Source of the DNA: Syntrophaceae bacterium
Lineage (GTDB): Bacteria > Desulfobacterota > Syntrophia > Syntrophales > UBA2185
Reading direction: 5' to 3'
Assembly (NCBI GenBank): GCA_003508565.1
Contig: DNUI01000199.1
Coordinates: forward strand, 1 to 26,613
DNA length: 26,613 nt
In this document: positions 8,199-16,450 of the stretch, in pieces
Numbering within the stretch: position 1 is the stretch's first letter
How the letters are laid out: each line of letters starts with the position of its first letter
Notes under the pieces: model-generated
What the model was told of the DNA's origin: nothing
What the model saw: only the letters and a program-made list of their open reading frames with translations
Databases searched by the model: none
Program-made: the position numbers and the translations under genes

Positions 8199-9146
8199 AT
8201 GGAATCTATCATGATAGGAATCAGTTCATGTCTATTAGGAAATAATGTGCGATACAATGGAGGGCACCAGCATGACCGCTATATCACAGAGACCCTCGGA
8301 CGATACTTCAGATGGATACCTGTATGCCCTGAGGTCGAGTGTGGTCTGGGCGTCCCCAGGGAAGCCATGCGCCTTATAGGCGACCCTGAATCGCCCCGGC
8401 TGGTTACGATCCATTCCGGGATTGACCACACGGATAGAATGCTGAACTGGGGTGCAAAAAAGTTAAAGGAACTGGAAAAGGAGGAACTGTGCGGCTTTAT
8501 CTTTAAAAGCAGATCCCCCAGCTCAGGAATAGGGGGTGTAAAAATTTATTCCTCTTCAGGGATGCCCGACCGTAAAGGCGCCGGGATATTCGGGGGGGCT
8601 TTTATGAAGCATTTTCCTCTCATCCCGGTAATAGATGACGGGCGGCTCCATGATCCCGTCCTGAGAGAAAATTTCATTGAGCGGGTATTTGTGTATAAAA
8701 GATGGTATGACCTGACTCGGCAAGGTATGTCTGTCAAAGATCTGATCGATTTCCATACCTGCCATAAGCTGCTTATCATGTCCCACAGCCCGAAGCATAC
8801 AGCCGCTCTCGGACGTATTGTGGCTGATTTGAAGGGCCGTAAAGCAGGCAAGTTTCTCTTTGAATACTTCAGCATACTCACGGATGCCATCCGTCTAATC
8901 GGGACGGCAAAAAAAAATGCCAATGTGTTGTTTCATATGGCAGGCTACTTCAAGAAGCGTATTTCAGAAGATGAAAGAAGGGAGCTTACAGAAATTATAG
9001 AAGAGTACCGTGTGGGATTGGTTCCTCTTGTTGTACCCATCGTGATGATACGGCATTATGTCCGGAAATATGACGAACCTTACCTTAAAAAACAGTATTA
9101 TCTAAATCCCCACCCCCTGGAGCTGATGCTGAGAAACCACGTTTAG
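8199..9146 (+). CDS. DUF523-DUF1722 fusion protein (TudS-like plus YbgA-like)
   Basis: The protein has 315 residues. The N-terminal half (about 1-165) is DUF523, the TudS thiouracil-desulfidase family, which holds an Fe-S cluster on conserved cysteines. Visible here are Cys11 in SSCLLGNNVRYNGGH, and Cys43 and Cys48 in PVCPEVECGLGVPRE. The usual SPSCG of single-domain DUF523 reads SPSSG (106-110); I believe this Ser is typical of the fused subgroup. The C-terminal half (about 195-315) is DUF1722 (YbgA), with CHKLLIMSHSPKH near its start and LKKQYYLNPHPLEL at the end. The substrate of the fusion is unknown; desulfuration of a modified nucleobase or a DNA-repair link are guesses. The ATG at 8199 has GAGGT five bases upstream. 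It stands alone. Confidence 0.9.
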   Translation: MESIMIGISSCLLGNNVRYNGGHQHDRYITETLGRYFRWIPVCPEVECGLGVPREAMRLIGDPESPRLVTIHSGIDHTDRMLNWGAKKLKELEKEELCGFIFKSRSPSSGIGGVKIYSSSGMPDRKGAGIFGGAFMKHFPLIPVIDDGRLHDPVLRENFIERVFVYKRWYDLTRQGMSVKDLIDFHTCHKLLIMSHSPKHTAALGRIVADLKGRKAGKFLFEYFSILTDAIRLIGTAKKNANVLFHMAGYFKKRISEDERRELTEIIEEYRVGLVPLVVPIVMIRHYVRKYDEPYLKKQYYLNPHPLELMLRNHV

Positions 9147-9451
9147 GAGTTTATAGAGTATTGTAATACATAACGTTGATAATAATGATCTTTTATTTGC
9201 ATATAGTATAAATGCGAGTGATGAGGATCCTCTTGAGGTATCCAGAATATAGAAATGCGTCATGTGTATAACATGGGATAACATTGTCTTTATTCTTGAC
9301 ATACAAACTGCTTTCCCGTATTTATACAACTAATGGAAAAGCAATTTTCTGCAAAAGTGTTCGTTGTGTCACTAATGAACATGGTGCGCAGGATAAGTAA
9401 GGCACAGCACACCGAATTGTGTTGACAACGGTGAGCGTCTCCAGTTTTTTT
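9147..9451. other. intergenic region with a promoter and a small hairpin
   Basis: About 300 A+T-rich bases precede the histidine kinase. A short bulged hairpin (GGATCCTC at 9225-9232, GAGG-T-ATCC at 9235-9243) lies about 50 bases before the promoter at 9296. No gene was recognised. Confidence 0.5.
9296..9324 (+). promoter_or_regulatory. sigma70-type promoter for the hybrid histidine kinase
   Basis: TTGACA (9296-9301), a 17-base spacer and TATTTA (9319-9324) are present. The -35 box is perfect and the -10 box weaker. The first eleven bases, TTGACATACAA, are identical to the promoter at 16136, and both have CTTTCCC just before the -10 box. Confidence 0.5.
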
Positions 9452-11431
9452 ATGCAAGCAATGAAAGAGCCCAAAGATTTCATTATGCCGGCCGCATCCG
9501 TAAGGCCGGAGGAGATGCCATTCAATCCTGTTACACTATCCTTCCCGGGAGACCTCGAAAAGGCATTTCTTGACGTCTACTATCTGAATTCCCTGAAGGT
9601 AGTCCGCCTGGCTCTACTGGCGGGAATTTTGGTGTACGGCCTCTTCGGCATCCTTGACATTCAACTCATTCCCGAGATGAGATCCCAACTGTGGCTCATA
9701 CGCTATGCCCTTGTCTGTCCGGCCATCCTGGTTTCACTCCTTTTGTCGTTTACACCGCTCTTCAGGAGATACTTCCAGCCTGCCCTTATGGTTACTATGA
9801 TTATTGCCGGTGCGGGCATCATTGCCATGATATCCATCATACCTCCGCCTGTGAACTACTTCTATTATGCCGGTCTGATTCTCGTCCTCATCTGGGGATA
9901 TGCCTTTACCAGAGTTCGCTTCATCTGGGCGACAGCCGGGGGTTGGATCATCGTGGCACTCTATGAGATTGTCGCTGTCGGAATCAGTGATACGCCGTTT
10001 CCAATTCTGCTGAATAACAATTTTTTCTTCATCAGCGCCAATCTTGTCGGAATGTTTTCCTGTTATTCCATTGAATATTACACGCGGCGGGATTTTTTCC
10101 TTGCCTACCTTCTGGAAAGGGAGCAGCAGAAGATCGAGTCCGCCAATGTGGAACTTGAAAGAATCGTTCAGGAACGCACGTCCCAACTTGTGGAAATCAA
10201 CAAGGACCTGAGGCTGGAAATTGAGGAACGGAAAAAGGCCGAGGAAAAGAAGGCCGAACTGGAGGGTAAGCTCCAGCAAGCCCAGAGGCTGGAAGCCATG
10301 GGGACTCTGGCCGGAGGTATTGCCCACGACTTCAATAACATCCTGATGGGGATCCAGGGATATGCATCTTTGATGCTCCTCGACATAGACACCACACACC
10401 CGCACTTCGAAAAACTGAAAAGCACGGAGCAGTATGTCAAACGGGGTGCCGAGCTCACCAGGCAATTGCTCGGCTTTTCCAGGGGTGGCAAGTATGAGGT
10501 CAGCCCCACCAATCTCAACGAACTCGTTGACAAGAGCGCCCAGCTTTTCGGACGAACAAAAAAAGAGATCAGCATCTCCACAAATTTCCAGGCCGATCCA
10601 TGGATAGCAGAGGTCGATAAGGGGCAGATCGAACAGGTCCTCCTGAATCTTTATGTAAATGCCTGGCAGGCCATGCCAGCAGGCGGAAATCTGTATCTTG
10701 AAACCCACAATGTCTTCCTGGATGAAGCAGATACCAAGCCGTATGGTCTGAGGTCAGGAAGATACCTGAAGATTACCGTTACCGACACGGGTGTTGGCAT
10801 GGATGAGAAGACCAAAGAACGAATATTTGAGCCTTTCTTCACCACCAAGGGGATGGGCCGTGGCACAGGCCTCGGGTTGGCCTCGGCATACGGTATCGTC
10901 AAGTCCCACAACGGCATTATCAATGTGGCCAGCAAAAAGGGACAGGGGACCACTTTCAACATCTATCTCCCAGCCTCGGACAGAGGTGCCGTAAAAGAAA
11001 GAATAGTAAAAGAGACCCTGATGAGAGGAAAGGAAACGATTCTGCTCGTAGACGACGAGGACATAACCATCAACTCAGCAACGGAGATGCTGCAATGGCT
11101 TGGTTACAGCGTTCTCGTGGCCAAAGGCGGCCGGGAAGCTATTGACAAGTTGCAGACTCACCTGGATTCCATTGATCTGATCATCCTCGATATGGTTATG
11201 CCGGGCATGGGCGGGCGTGAGACCTATGAGCGCCTGCGGGTCATCCGTCCCGATGTTAAAATACTCCTTGCGAGCGGCTACAGCATCAGCGGCGACACCG
11301 TCAGGATAATGGAGGAGGGCTGTGCAGGCTTCATTCAAAAACCATTCGACATAACACAAATCTCCGTCAAGCTCCGGGAGATTCTGGACAGCGGTAGACA
11401 GATTCCATCAGAGAAAGTGAATTCCCATTAA
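9452..11431 (+). CDS. Membrane-bound hybrid histidine kinase with receiver domain
   Basis: The protein has about 659 residues from this start. About six membrane helices lie within residues 50-210 (VVRLALLAGILVYGLFGILD and onwards), followed by a coiled coil (216-280). The HisKA domain has phospho-acceptor His292 in GGIAHDFNN (NtrB-like H-box). The ATPase domain has the N box (LNLYVNAWQAM), then DTGVGMD, FFTTKGMGRGTGLGL. A C-terminal receiver (about 530-650) has VDDED acidic residues and phospho-acceptor Asp580 in LIILDMVMPG. The mostly membrane-embedded sensor without a periplasmic domain suggests a lipophilic or membrane signal. The start is uncertain: GTG 9419, ATG 9452, 9461 and 9485 are all in frame without a clear ribosome site. 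There is no DNA-binding output, so a phosphorelay partner must exist elsewhere. A PhcB-like methyltransferase lies 175 bases downstream. Confidence 0.9.
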   Translation: MQAMKEPKDFIMPAASVRPEEMPFNPVTLSFPGDLEKAFLDVYYLNSLKVVRLALLAGILVYGLFGILDIQLIPEMRSQLWLIRYALVCPAILVSLLLSFTPLFRRYFQPALMVTMIIAGAGIIAMISIIPPPVNYFYYAGLILVLIWGYAFTRVRFIWATAGGWIIVALYEIVAVGISDTPFPILLNNNFFFISANLVGMFSCYSIEYYTRRDFFLAYLLEREQQKIESANVELERIVQERTSQLVEINKDLRLEIEERKKAEEKKAELEGKLQQAQRLEAMGTLAGGIAHDFNNILMGIQGYASLMLLDIDTTHPHFEKLKSTEQYVKRGAELTRQLLGFSRGGKYEVSPTNLNELVDKSAQLFGRTKKEISISTNFQADPWIAEVDKGQIEQVLLNLYVNAWQAMPAGGNLYLETHNVFLDEADTKPYGLRSGRYLKITVTDTGVGMDEKTKERIFEPFFTTKGMGRGTGLGLASAYGIVKSHNGIINVASKKGQGTTFNIYLPASDRGAVKERIVKETLMRGKETILLVDDEDITINSATEMLQWLGYSVLVAKGGREAIDKLQTHLDSIDLIILDMVMPGMGGRETYERLRVIRPDVKILLASGYSISGDTVRIMEEGCAGFIQKPFDITQISVKLREILDSGRQIPSEKVNSH

Positions 11432-11606
11432 GGAAACTATAGAACGGCCATGTTGCTTTCGTTTATAATAACCAATGAGAAAACGCTCAATGTACCTAGC
11501 TGTGACTGAGATCACTTAAATTTCTCTCTTCATGGCATATCCTGCAAGGTAGAGGGAATTCTCTGTACATCACGGCTGCAATATCCCAATATGAGGCAAG
11601 TTATTT

Positions 11607-12746
11607 ATGATGCGTCACTCAACACGTGAAAAGTCAAGCAAGGACAGGTGGGAGATCTTCAGGACATTGTTTTCAGAACTCGAGAATGGACATCTGCATC
11701 TCCGGCAAAGGCTCAATCGTCTTTCAGAAAAGGGCAGTGAACTTGAAGGTATACTAATCCGGGAAATTGAGGCATTCGAATCGTGGCGATACCCGTGCAT
11801 GGATAAAATGGGCCGGATAACCGCGGATATTGGAAATGAAGAGAAACTGGACTATCTCTCGCACATACGCAAGAGCCACTATTTCGATATTGTCCAGGAG
11901 GCGCCCTTTTATTGGCGGATAATAAATAAACCCAATGGATACGCCGGAGATGCATACATGATGCGGTTCATCTATGATGACCGTTTTGAAGGGGAGACGC
12001 CTTTTGGCATGTTCCTCCACAAGCACGCCCTGGCAACAAAGGCGTGCCAGTCCGTCAGAAACCGCAGGGACTTCCTGAAAGAGCAGATTCTCAATCTGAA
12101 AGGGGGGAAAGTCATGTCACTGGCCGCCGGTCCTGCCCAGGAGATCATTGATGTCCTGAATACATGCAGGGACATGTGCTATCAGTTCATAGCCTTGGAT
12201 CATGATATGGATGTCCTCATGAAGTTTCATTTCGAGACCCAGCCTCCCCATGAATTCAGATATGCCTTGGCAAATGCCTTTCATTTCATTTCGGGAAATT
12301 ACCAGACTGCCAGACCGAGACGGGCCATGCTCAAATACTGCTATCCCAGAACGGACTTTAAGGGAATCCGACGATTCCTCAGCACAATAAAGTATGATCT
12401 TGAACCCTTGAAGGGTGACACCTTTGACCTGGTCTACACGGCTGGACTCTATGACTATATCAAAACGTACCTTCTTGATAAATCTAAAGGAACCATCGCC
12501 CTGACCAGAAACCTGTTCCATCTGGTCAAACCAGGGGGCTCCCTCATCATCGGGAACTTTTCCGAAAATAACCCCCGGGATCTCCGATTTGTCATGGACT
12601 ATATCTACGACTGGAAGCTCATTTACCGGAATAAGCATGAGATACTCGACTTCGCCCGGGCCATTCCGGAAAAGGCCATTCGCAATATCCAGGTAATTGA
12701 AGAGCCCCTGGGGATCAACTATTTCCTGAAGATTGACAAGAATTAG
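11607..12746 (+). CDS. SAM-dependent methyltransferase, PhcB-like (possible fatty acid methyl ester synthase)
   Basis: The protein has 379 residues. The C-terminal two-thirds is a Rossmann methyltransferase: motif I KVMSLAAGPAQEI (168-180), an acidic ribose-binding motif IALDHD (195-200), then FDLVYTAGLYDYI and a post-motif LVKPGGSLIIGNFS. The N-terminal ~150 residues are helical and hold the NGYAGDAYMM string (110-119). I associate that string with proteins annotated as 3-hydroxypalmitate methyl ester (extracellular factor, PhcB-type) synthases, but this is memory, not a search. The PhcB product in Ralstonia is a diffusible signal sensed by the PhcS histidine kinase, and here a membrane histidine kinase lies directly upstream. 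GAGG lies ~11 bases before ATG 11607. Another methyl acceptor is quite possible. Confidence 0.75.
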   Translation: MMRHSTREKSSKDRWEIFRTLFSELENGHLHLRQRLNRLSEKGSELEGILIREIEAFESWRYPCMDKMGRITADIGNEEKLDYLSHIRKSHYFDIVQEAPFYWRIINKPNGYAGDAYMMRFIYDDRFEGETPFGMFLHKHALATKACQSVRNRRDFLKEQILNLKGGKVMSLAAGPAQEIIDVLNTCRDMCYQFIALDHDMDVLMKFHFETQPPHEFRYALANAFHFISGNYQTARPRRAMLKYCYPRTDFKGIRRFLSTIKYDLEPLKGDTFDLVYTAGLYDYIKTYLLDKSKGTIALTRNLFHLVKPGGSLIIGNFSENNPRDLRFVMDYIYDWKLIYRNKHEILDFARAIPEKAIRNIQVIEEPLGINYFLKIDKN

Positions 12747-12789
12747 CATCATATCCCCGCTCTCAACTCCAGAGACATCACTTTTTAAT

Positions 12790-12908
12790 AAAGATTGTCG
12801 TTTTCACAGAATAGTGAGAGTGAGAGGCAAAAAATGTGGCAGCGCGTGGTGAGGGGAACGTCTGCCAAGATCATTTTGGGAAATGGACAGAATCAGGCTC
12901 CCGTATGA
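12790..12908 (+). pseudogene. Truncated copy of the 5' end of the long MORN gene
   Basis: From TAAAGATTG to GCCAAG (about 12790-12870) the sequence aligns base by base with 19744-19827, the leader and first codons of the MORN-rod gene. Both contain TTTTCACAGAA, the GGCAAAAAATGTGG start region, and AGGGGAAC. Translation from ATG 12834 gives MWQRVVRGTSAK, against MWKRLVRGTSAK in the intact gene; homology then stops and the frame ends at 12908. The -10 region is deleted in this copy and no MORN repeat follows, so it is a dead fragment. Its end overlaps the 3' end of the opposing HDAC-fold gene. It shows that the MORN gene or its start was duplicated and partly lost here. Confidence 0.75.
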
Positions 12909-14212
12909 GTGATGAAGACGTCTGAATCCCGATCCTGGAAATACAGATAATTGTAAGCTTTCCTATTCATAGAGGCGTAATAGAGTTCACCTTCTTTCCT
13001 GCATTCTGAACAACTCTGTCCGGGAACAATGACAGCCACTATTCTGTTGCCCGTATCTGCAACAGAATCTATAATCACGAGCCCTCCGCAGTCATTACAT
13101 ACACGGACCGTTTCCTCCTGCTGCTCTCTGATCCCTTCGGTGTCGTAGTAAATGTTCTTCTTCCTTTTGACGTATCGGGAATTTTTTATTAGGTTTTTTT
13201 TAATTGATTCCCTGTTCTTCCAGAGGCTGTAAATTTTTGAGGCCTCTTTTTCGATGTATCGACTGATTTCGTCTGATTGGCTGACTGCTGAATCGTGTAA
13301 GTTAGGCTCCCTCACGTGGCTGTAATCCAGGCCCGCCATAGCCAGAATGATTGCCACATTGACGTAGGGAAGGGCATTTTCGATGGAGTATCCGCCTTCC
13401 AGAACCGCGATGTCCGGTGAGAGTCTTTCGTTTAATTTGGCATAACCCTGGGCTGTAAAACGCATATTGGTAATCGGGTCTGTGTAGTGGTTGTCCTGTC
13501 CTGCAGAATTTATCACGAGATCGGGTTTGAAATCGTCTAAAATGGGCAGTATGACATTGTCCAGAACATAGAGAAACCCTTTGTCCGATGATCTGGGAGG
13601 AAGGGGGATATTGATGGTGGTTCCCACAGCGTTCGGACCGCCTAACTCTTCGGGGAACCCTGATCCTGGATAAAGGGTCCTCCCGTCCTGATGTACTGAG
13701 ATGCACAGGGTATTCGGATCGTTCCAATAAATGTCCTGCGTGCCGTCTCCGTGGTGACAGTCCGTATCTATGACGGCTATTCTTTTCGCACCGTAATGTT
13801 TTCTTATGTATTCGATCATGATTCCTTCTATATTAATGTTACAGAAACCACGGGCGCCGTGGACAACTAACATAGCATGATGTCCCGGGGGCCTCACAAG
13901 AGCAAAGGCATTATCCACTTCTCCCCTCAATACTTTCTCCGCAGCCGTAATAGCACCACCGGCTGATATGAGATGCGACTTGGTGACTACGCTTATCGCG
14001 TTGGGAACACATATATGGACCCTGTTGATATCCTCGATCGTCGCTACGTTGGGTTTGTACTCGGTGATGTTCTCGAGATCGAGCAATCCTTCTTCAAATA
14101 CCTGATCCTGTGTGTAGAGCAGGCGCTCCTCTCTCTCCGGGTGAGTCGGAGAAATTGCCCAGTCAAAGGCGGGGAAGAAAACGAGACCGGTTCTTTTTAT
14201 TTTTTTTATCAC
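12893..14212 (-). CDS. Histone-deacetylase-fold amidohydrolase with C-terminal zinc ribbon
   Basis: The protein has 439 residues. It belongs to the arginase/deacetylase superfamily; bacterial members deacetylate polyamines, acetoin-pathway enzymes or other acyl-amides using a catalytic Zn. All key residues are visible: tandem His111-His112 (RPPGHHA), Asp149-Asp151-His153-His154 (VIDTDCHHGDGTQ, of which D151 and H153 are Zn ligands), the third ligand Asp240 (SAGQDNHYTDP), and the transition-state Tyr275 (LEGGYS). A C-terminal extension (about 370-439) has two CxxC pairs (VCNDCGG, SCSECRK), a probable zinc ribbon. The start is a GTG that overlaps the TGA of the upstream hydantoinase gene (GTGA), with GGGGGA upstream, so the two are translationally coupled. 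The substrate is unknown. Confidence 0.9.
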   Translation of the reverse strand: MIKKIKRTGLVFFPAFDWAISPTHPEREERLLYTQDQVFEEGLLDLENITEYKPNVATIEDINRVHICVPNAISVVTKSHLISAGGAITAAEKVLRGEVDNAFALVRPPGHHAMLVVHGARGFCNINIEGIMIEYIRKHYGAKRIAVIDTDCHHGDGTQDIYWNDPNTLCISVHQDGRTLYPGSGFPEELGGPNAVGTTINIPLPPRSSDKGFLYVLDNVILPILDDFKPDLVINSAGQDNHYTDPITNMRFTAQGYAKLNERLSPDIAVLEGGYSIENALPYVNVAIILAMAGLDYSHVREPNLHDSAVSQSDEISRYIEKEASKIYSLWKNRESIKKNLIKNSRYVKRKKNIYYDTEGIREQQEETVRVCNDCGGLVIIDSVADTGNRIVAVIVPGQSCSECRKEGELYYASMNRKAYNYLYFQDRDSDVFITHTGA

Positions 14213-15882
14213 ACCAGGGTCCCCCTTGTGTATCCGGCTATCAAGCCCGGTTTAACCTGAAGCTTGACTCTTATGTTTTTGCCCGTTGTTTGAAATTCCC
14301 TTACCATGTTGAATTCCTGATTTTCTATTACCTCTATTTCCAGATCTTCCTCCTTGGCCCCCATCCGCACTGCCAATTCTTTGAGCTTTTCAGTACCGAC
14401 TTGCATGGCATCTTCCCGGGAAAATTCCGATGGAATAGTAATCTGGATACCTTCCTCACCTATCGTCAAAGTCCGTCTTTCCGTATCGGCAAGGACGGTA
14501 ATTTCAGCCGTTGTCCTGGCAAGGGCCGCGCCGATGGCATTTGCTACCTCGGCGTGCTCGGAAATATAGGCGGGACATCCCAGTATATTTCCAAGATTTG
14601 CAGCGATGGCTTGTGCGGGACCACCGACGATGTACAACGATTTGGGGCATAACTTCTTTCCCTCAAGAATGTCATGTATTGTGTAAACTGGCTTGTTGTT
14701 GATTTCTTTAATCATGCCGGTAACGTGGGAGGCAATCTTCCTGCAGGTGTGATCAATGATGGTTTCTGCTGCTTCCATAATGGAAACATTCATTTTGAGG
14801 GCTATTTCCTTGATGGCCAATGCGGCTTTTTCTCTATCGCCGATCGCCGTCAGGCCAAGGATAATCATGGCGTCCGTCGGTGTTGGAAATGGACCCCCGA
14901 ATGCGGCGGCAGGCCCTTCCCGTTCAGGTCCGATAGTCATCATGTTATTTTCAAATTTTATCCTGCTGTCCCCACCGATACCGATGGAGAGCGTCCGTAA
15001 ACCCCTGATGAGAGTTTTATGCCCGTTTATGGTTATACCGAATGCTTCCAGGAGGGGAACCCCATCGGCAAACATTGCAATATCTGTCGTCGTACCCCCG
15101 ATGTCCAGGGCAATGGCATCTTCTTTGCGGTCGAATAGACTGAGAATTCCCATGACGCTGGCGGCAGGTCCTGAAAGTATTGTCTGGACGGGAATTTCAA
15201 CGGACTTGGATATGTCTATAGTTCCCCCATCCGCCTTGAGAATGTAAATGGGCACAGAGAGTCCCCGATGACGTATAGAATCAAGAACCTGTTTCACAAA
15301 ATTATTGTACAGTTCCCAGATGGAGGCGTTGAGAAATGTGGTTGATATGCGCCTCGGAAAATTGAGATGTCCTGACATCCTGTGGCCAAGGGATATGTGT
15401 CTCGGCCGCTTGCCAAGGATATCTCTGATTCTGATTTCCTGATCTGGATTTCTCGTGGAAAATTTTCCGACTACGCCTATGTGCCGTATATTCTCCGCCT
15501 CAATTTTTTTATCGATCCACCTTATTTCTTCAGGATCAATTTTCGTAATTTCAATGCCCCGGTGATTAACATAGCCTGATGCAAAGTGGGTATTCTCATC
15601 TGTCTTCAAGAGTGACGGCGAGATTCCCGGTCCGCTGATAAGGACGAGACTCACTCTGTCCGTTTTATTTTGTACGATGGCATTTGTGGAAATCGTAGTG
15701 CTCAGAACAACCCGTTTCAGGGTTGCAGTGTTTTCTCCCTTGAGCAATTCGTTTATTACAGTCAGAAGTGAATCTAATAAGTTTTTGTTATTCGTGAGTA
15801 CTTTCGCTTTTTTCTTTATTTTAAGGCCTTCAATGAGCACCGCGTCAGTATGTGTGCCACCCACATCAATTCCTAAAATCAT
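14209..15882 (-). CDS. Hydantoinase/oxoprolinase-family protein (HyuA-like, ASKHA fold)
   Basis: The protein has 557 residues from the chosen start. HyuA-type proteins are ATP-dependent amidohydrolase subunits (N-methylhydantoinase, acetone carboxylase, 5-oxoprolinase). Two ASKHA phosphate-binding loops are present: LGIDVGGTHTDAVLI at the N-terminus, and ALDIGGTTTDIAMF in the middle. A third glycine motif, LYIVGGPAQAIA, lies in the C-terminal part. No HyuB-type partner lies beside it, so it is probably not a classical hydantoinase. Four in-frame ATGs lie at 15900, 15888, 15885 and 15882; the last has CGGGG 7 bases upstream and gives the MILGIDVGG start usual for the family. The HDAC-fold gene follows with a 4-base overlap, which suggests that the two proteins act on the same amide or cyclic-amide substrate. 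Confidence 0.88.
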   Translation of the reverse strand: MILGIDVGGTHTDAVLIEGLKIKKKAKVLTNNKNLLDSLLTVINELLKGENTATLKRVVLSTTISTNAIVQNKTDRVSLVLISGPGISPSLLKTDENTHFASGYVNHRGIEITKIDPEEIRWIDKKIEAENIRHIGVVGKFSTRNPDQEIRIRDILGKRPRHISLGHRMSGHLNFPRRISTTFLNASIWELYNNFVKQVLDSIRHRGLSVPIYILKADGGTIDISKSVEIPVQTILSGPAASVMGILSLFDRKEDAIALDIGGTTTDIAMFADGVPLLEAFGITINGHKTLIRGLRTLSIGIGGDSRIKFENNMMTIGPEREGPAAAFGGPFPTPTDAMIILGLTAIGDREKAALAIKEIALKMNVSIMEAAETIIDHTCRKIASHVTGMIKEINNKPVYTIHDILEGKKLCPKSLYIVGGPAQAIAANLGNILGCPAYISEHAEVANAIGAALARTTAEITVLADTERRTLTIGEEGIQITIPSEFSREDAMQVGTEKLKELAVRMGAKEEDLEIEVIENQEFNMVREFQTTGKNIRVKLQVKPGLIAGYTRGTLV

Positions 15883-15918
15883 CATCATACCCCGTAGCAT
15901 GCTGTTCTTTGCGGTGGG

Positions 15919-15947
15919 TTTATATAATGAGACCCTCGTCTTGACAA
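15919..15947 (-). promoter_or_regulatory. sigma70-type promoter for the hydantoinase/HDAC operon
   Basis: On the minus strand, TTGTCA (15947-15942), a 17-base spacer and TATAAA (15924-15919) are present. The -35 box sits inside a perfect 12-base palindrome, TTGACTTGTCAA (15952-15941 on the minus strand), which could be an operator. The predicted start near 15912 leaves a leader of about 30 bases. Confidence 0.5.
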
Positions 15948-15952
15948 GTCAA

Positions 15953-16135
15953 AAATAATTTCTCTCTGGTGTTCCATTGATTGTGAATATATCGTACACC
16001 GGTTTTTCCCATATGGCGGTGATGGGGTTGTGAAAAAGGCATAAAGCTGAGTGGAATATTGCGGCACAAGGTCCTAAGGGTGCCTCTCAAGAGGTACAAC
16101 GTGCACGAAACCACATAAGTAACTGTCGATTTTCA
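15953..16135. other. divergent intergenic region upstream of the DUF294 promoter
   Basis: About 180 bases lie between two divergent promoters. No gene is recognised; no repeat longer than a hexamer palindrome (GTGCAC) is seen. Confidence 0.4.
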
Positions 16136-16164
16136 TTGACATACAATGATACTTTCCCTATACT
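16136..16164 (+). promoter_or_regulatory. sigma70-type promoter for the DUF294/exonuclease genes
   Basis: TTGACA (16136-16141), a 17-base spacer and TATACT (16159-16164) form a near-consensus promoter. The leader to the ATG at 16451 is long, about 280 bases. Confidence 0.7.
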
Positions 16165-16319
16165 TTTTTTCTGTGAGAGTAGATTCTTATCAGGCGTTCG
16201 CGGATCCGCCCTGAACATTCTCGCAAACACCTGTAAACGTGAACGTATGGTTGATAAATTCCAAAAAAAGGAATCGGATCCCTGTTTACTATCCAAGAGG
16301 ATCACAAAGAAATACCCGC

Positions 16320-16351
16320 GGGGATGCATATAGTTGATTTGTCAACTCCCC
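16320..16351 (+). promoter_or_regulatory. hairpin in the DUF294 mRNA leader
   Basis: AGTTGA (16332-16337) and TCAACT (16342-16347) form a stem with a four-base loop. GGGG (16320-16323) and CCCC (16348-16351) can extend it around an eight-base bulge. It lies about 100 bases before the start codon in an unusually long leader, and its function is unknown. Confidence 0.35.
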
Positions 16352-16450
16352 ATTGCCACATCTGGAGACACTGTTCATGTCAGATTCATTGCGGCAGGGA
16401 TATCCGCCGTGCACCCGTTGGTGACTTACGCAAAATGGTGAGAGGTGTCT

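Noticed and set aside
9734..10708. 324-codon minus-strand frame opposite the histidine kinase
   Set aside because: The plus strand carries full kinase motifs across this region; the antisense translation shows no recognisable family.
12117..12752. 211-codon minus-strand frame opposite the methyltransferase
   Set aside because: The plus strand carries methyltransferase motifs throughout; the antisense frame has no motif.
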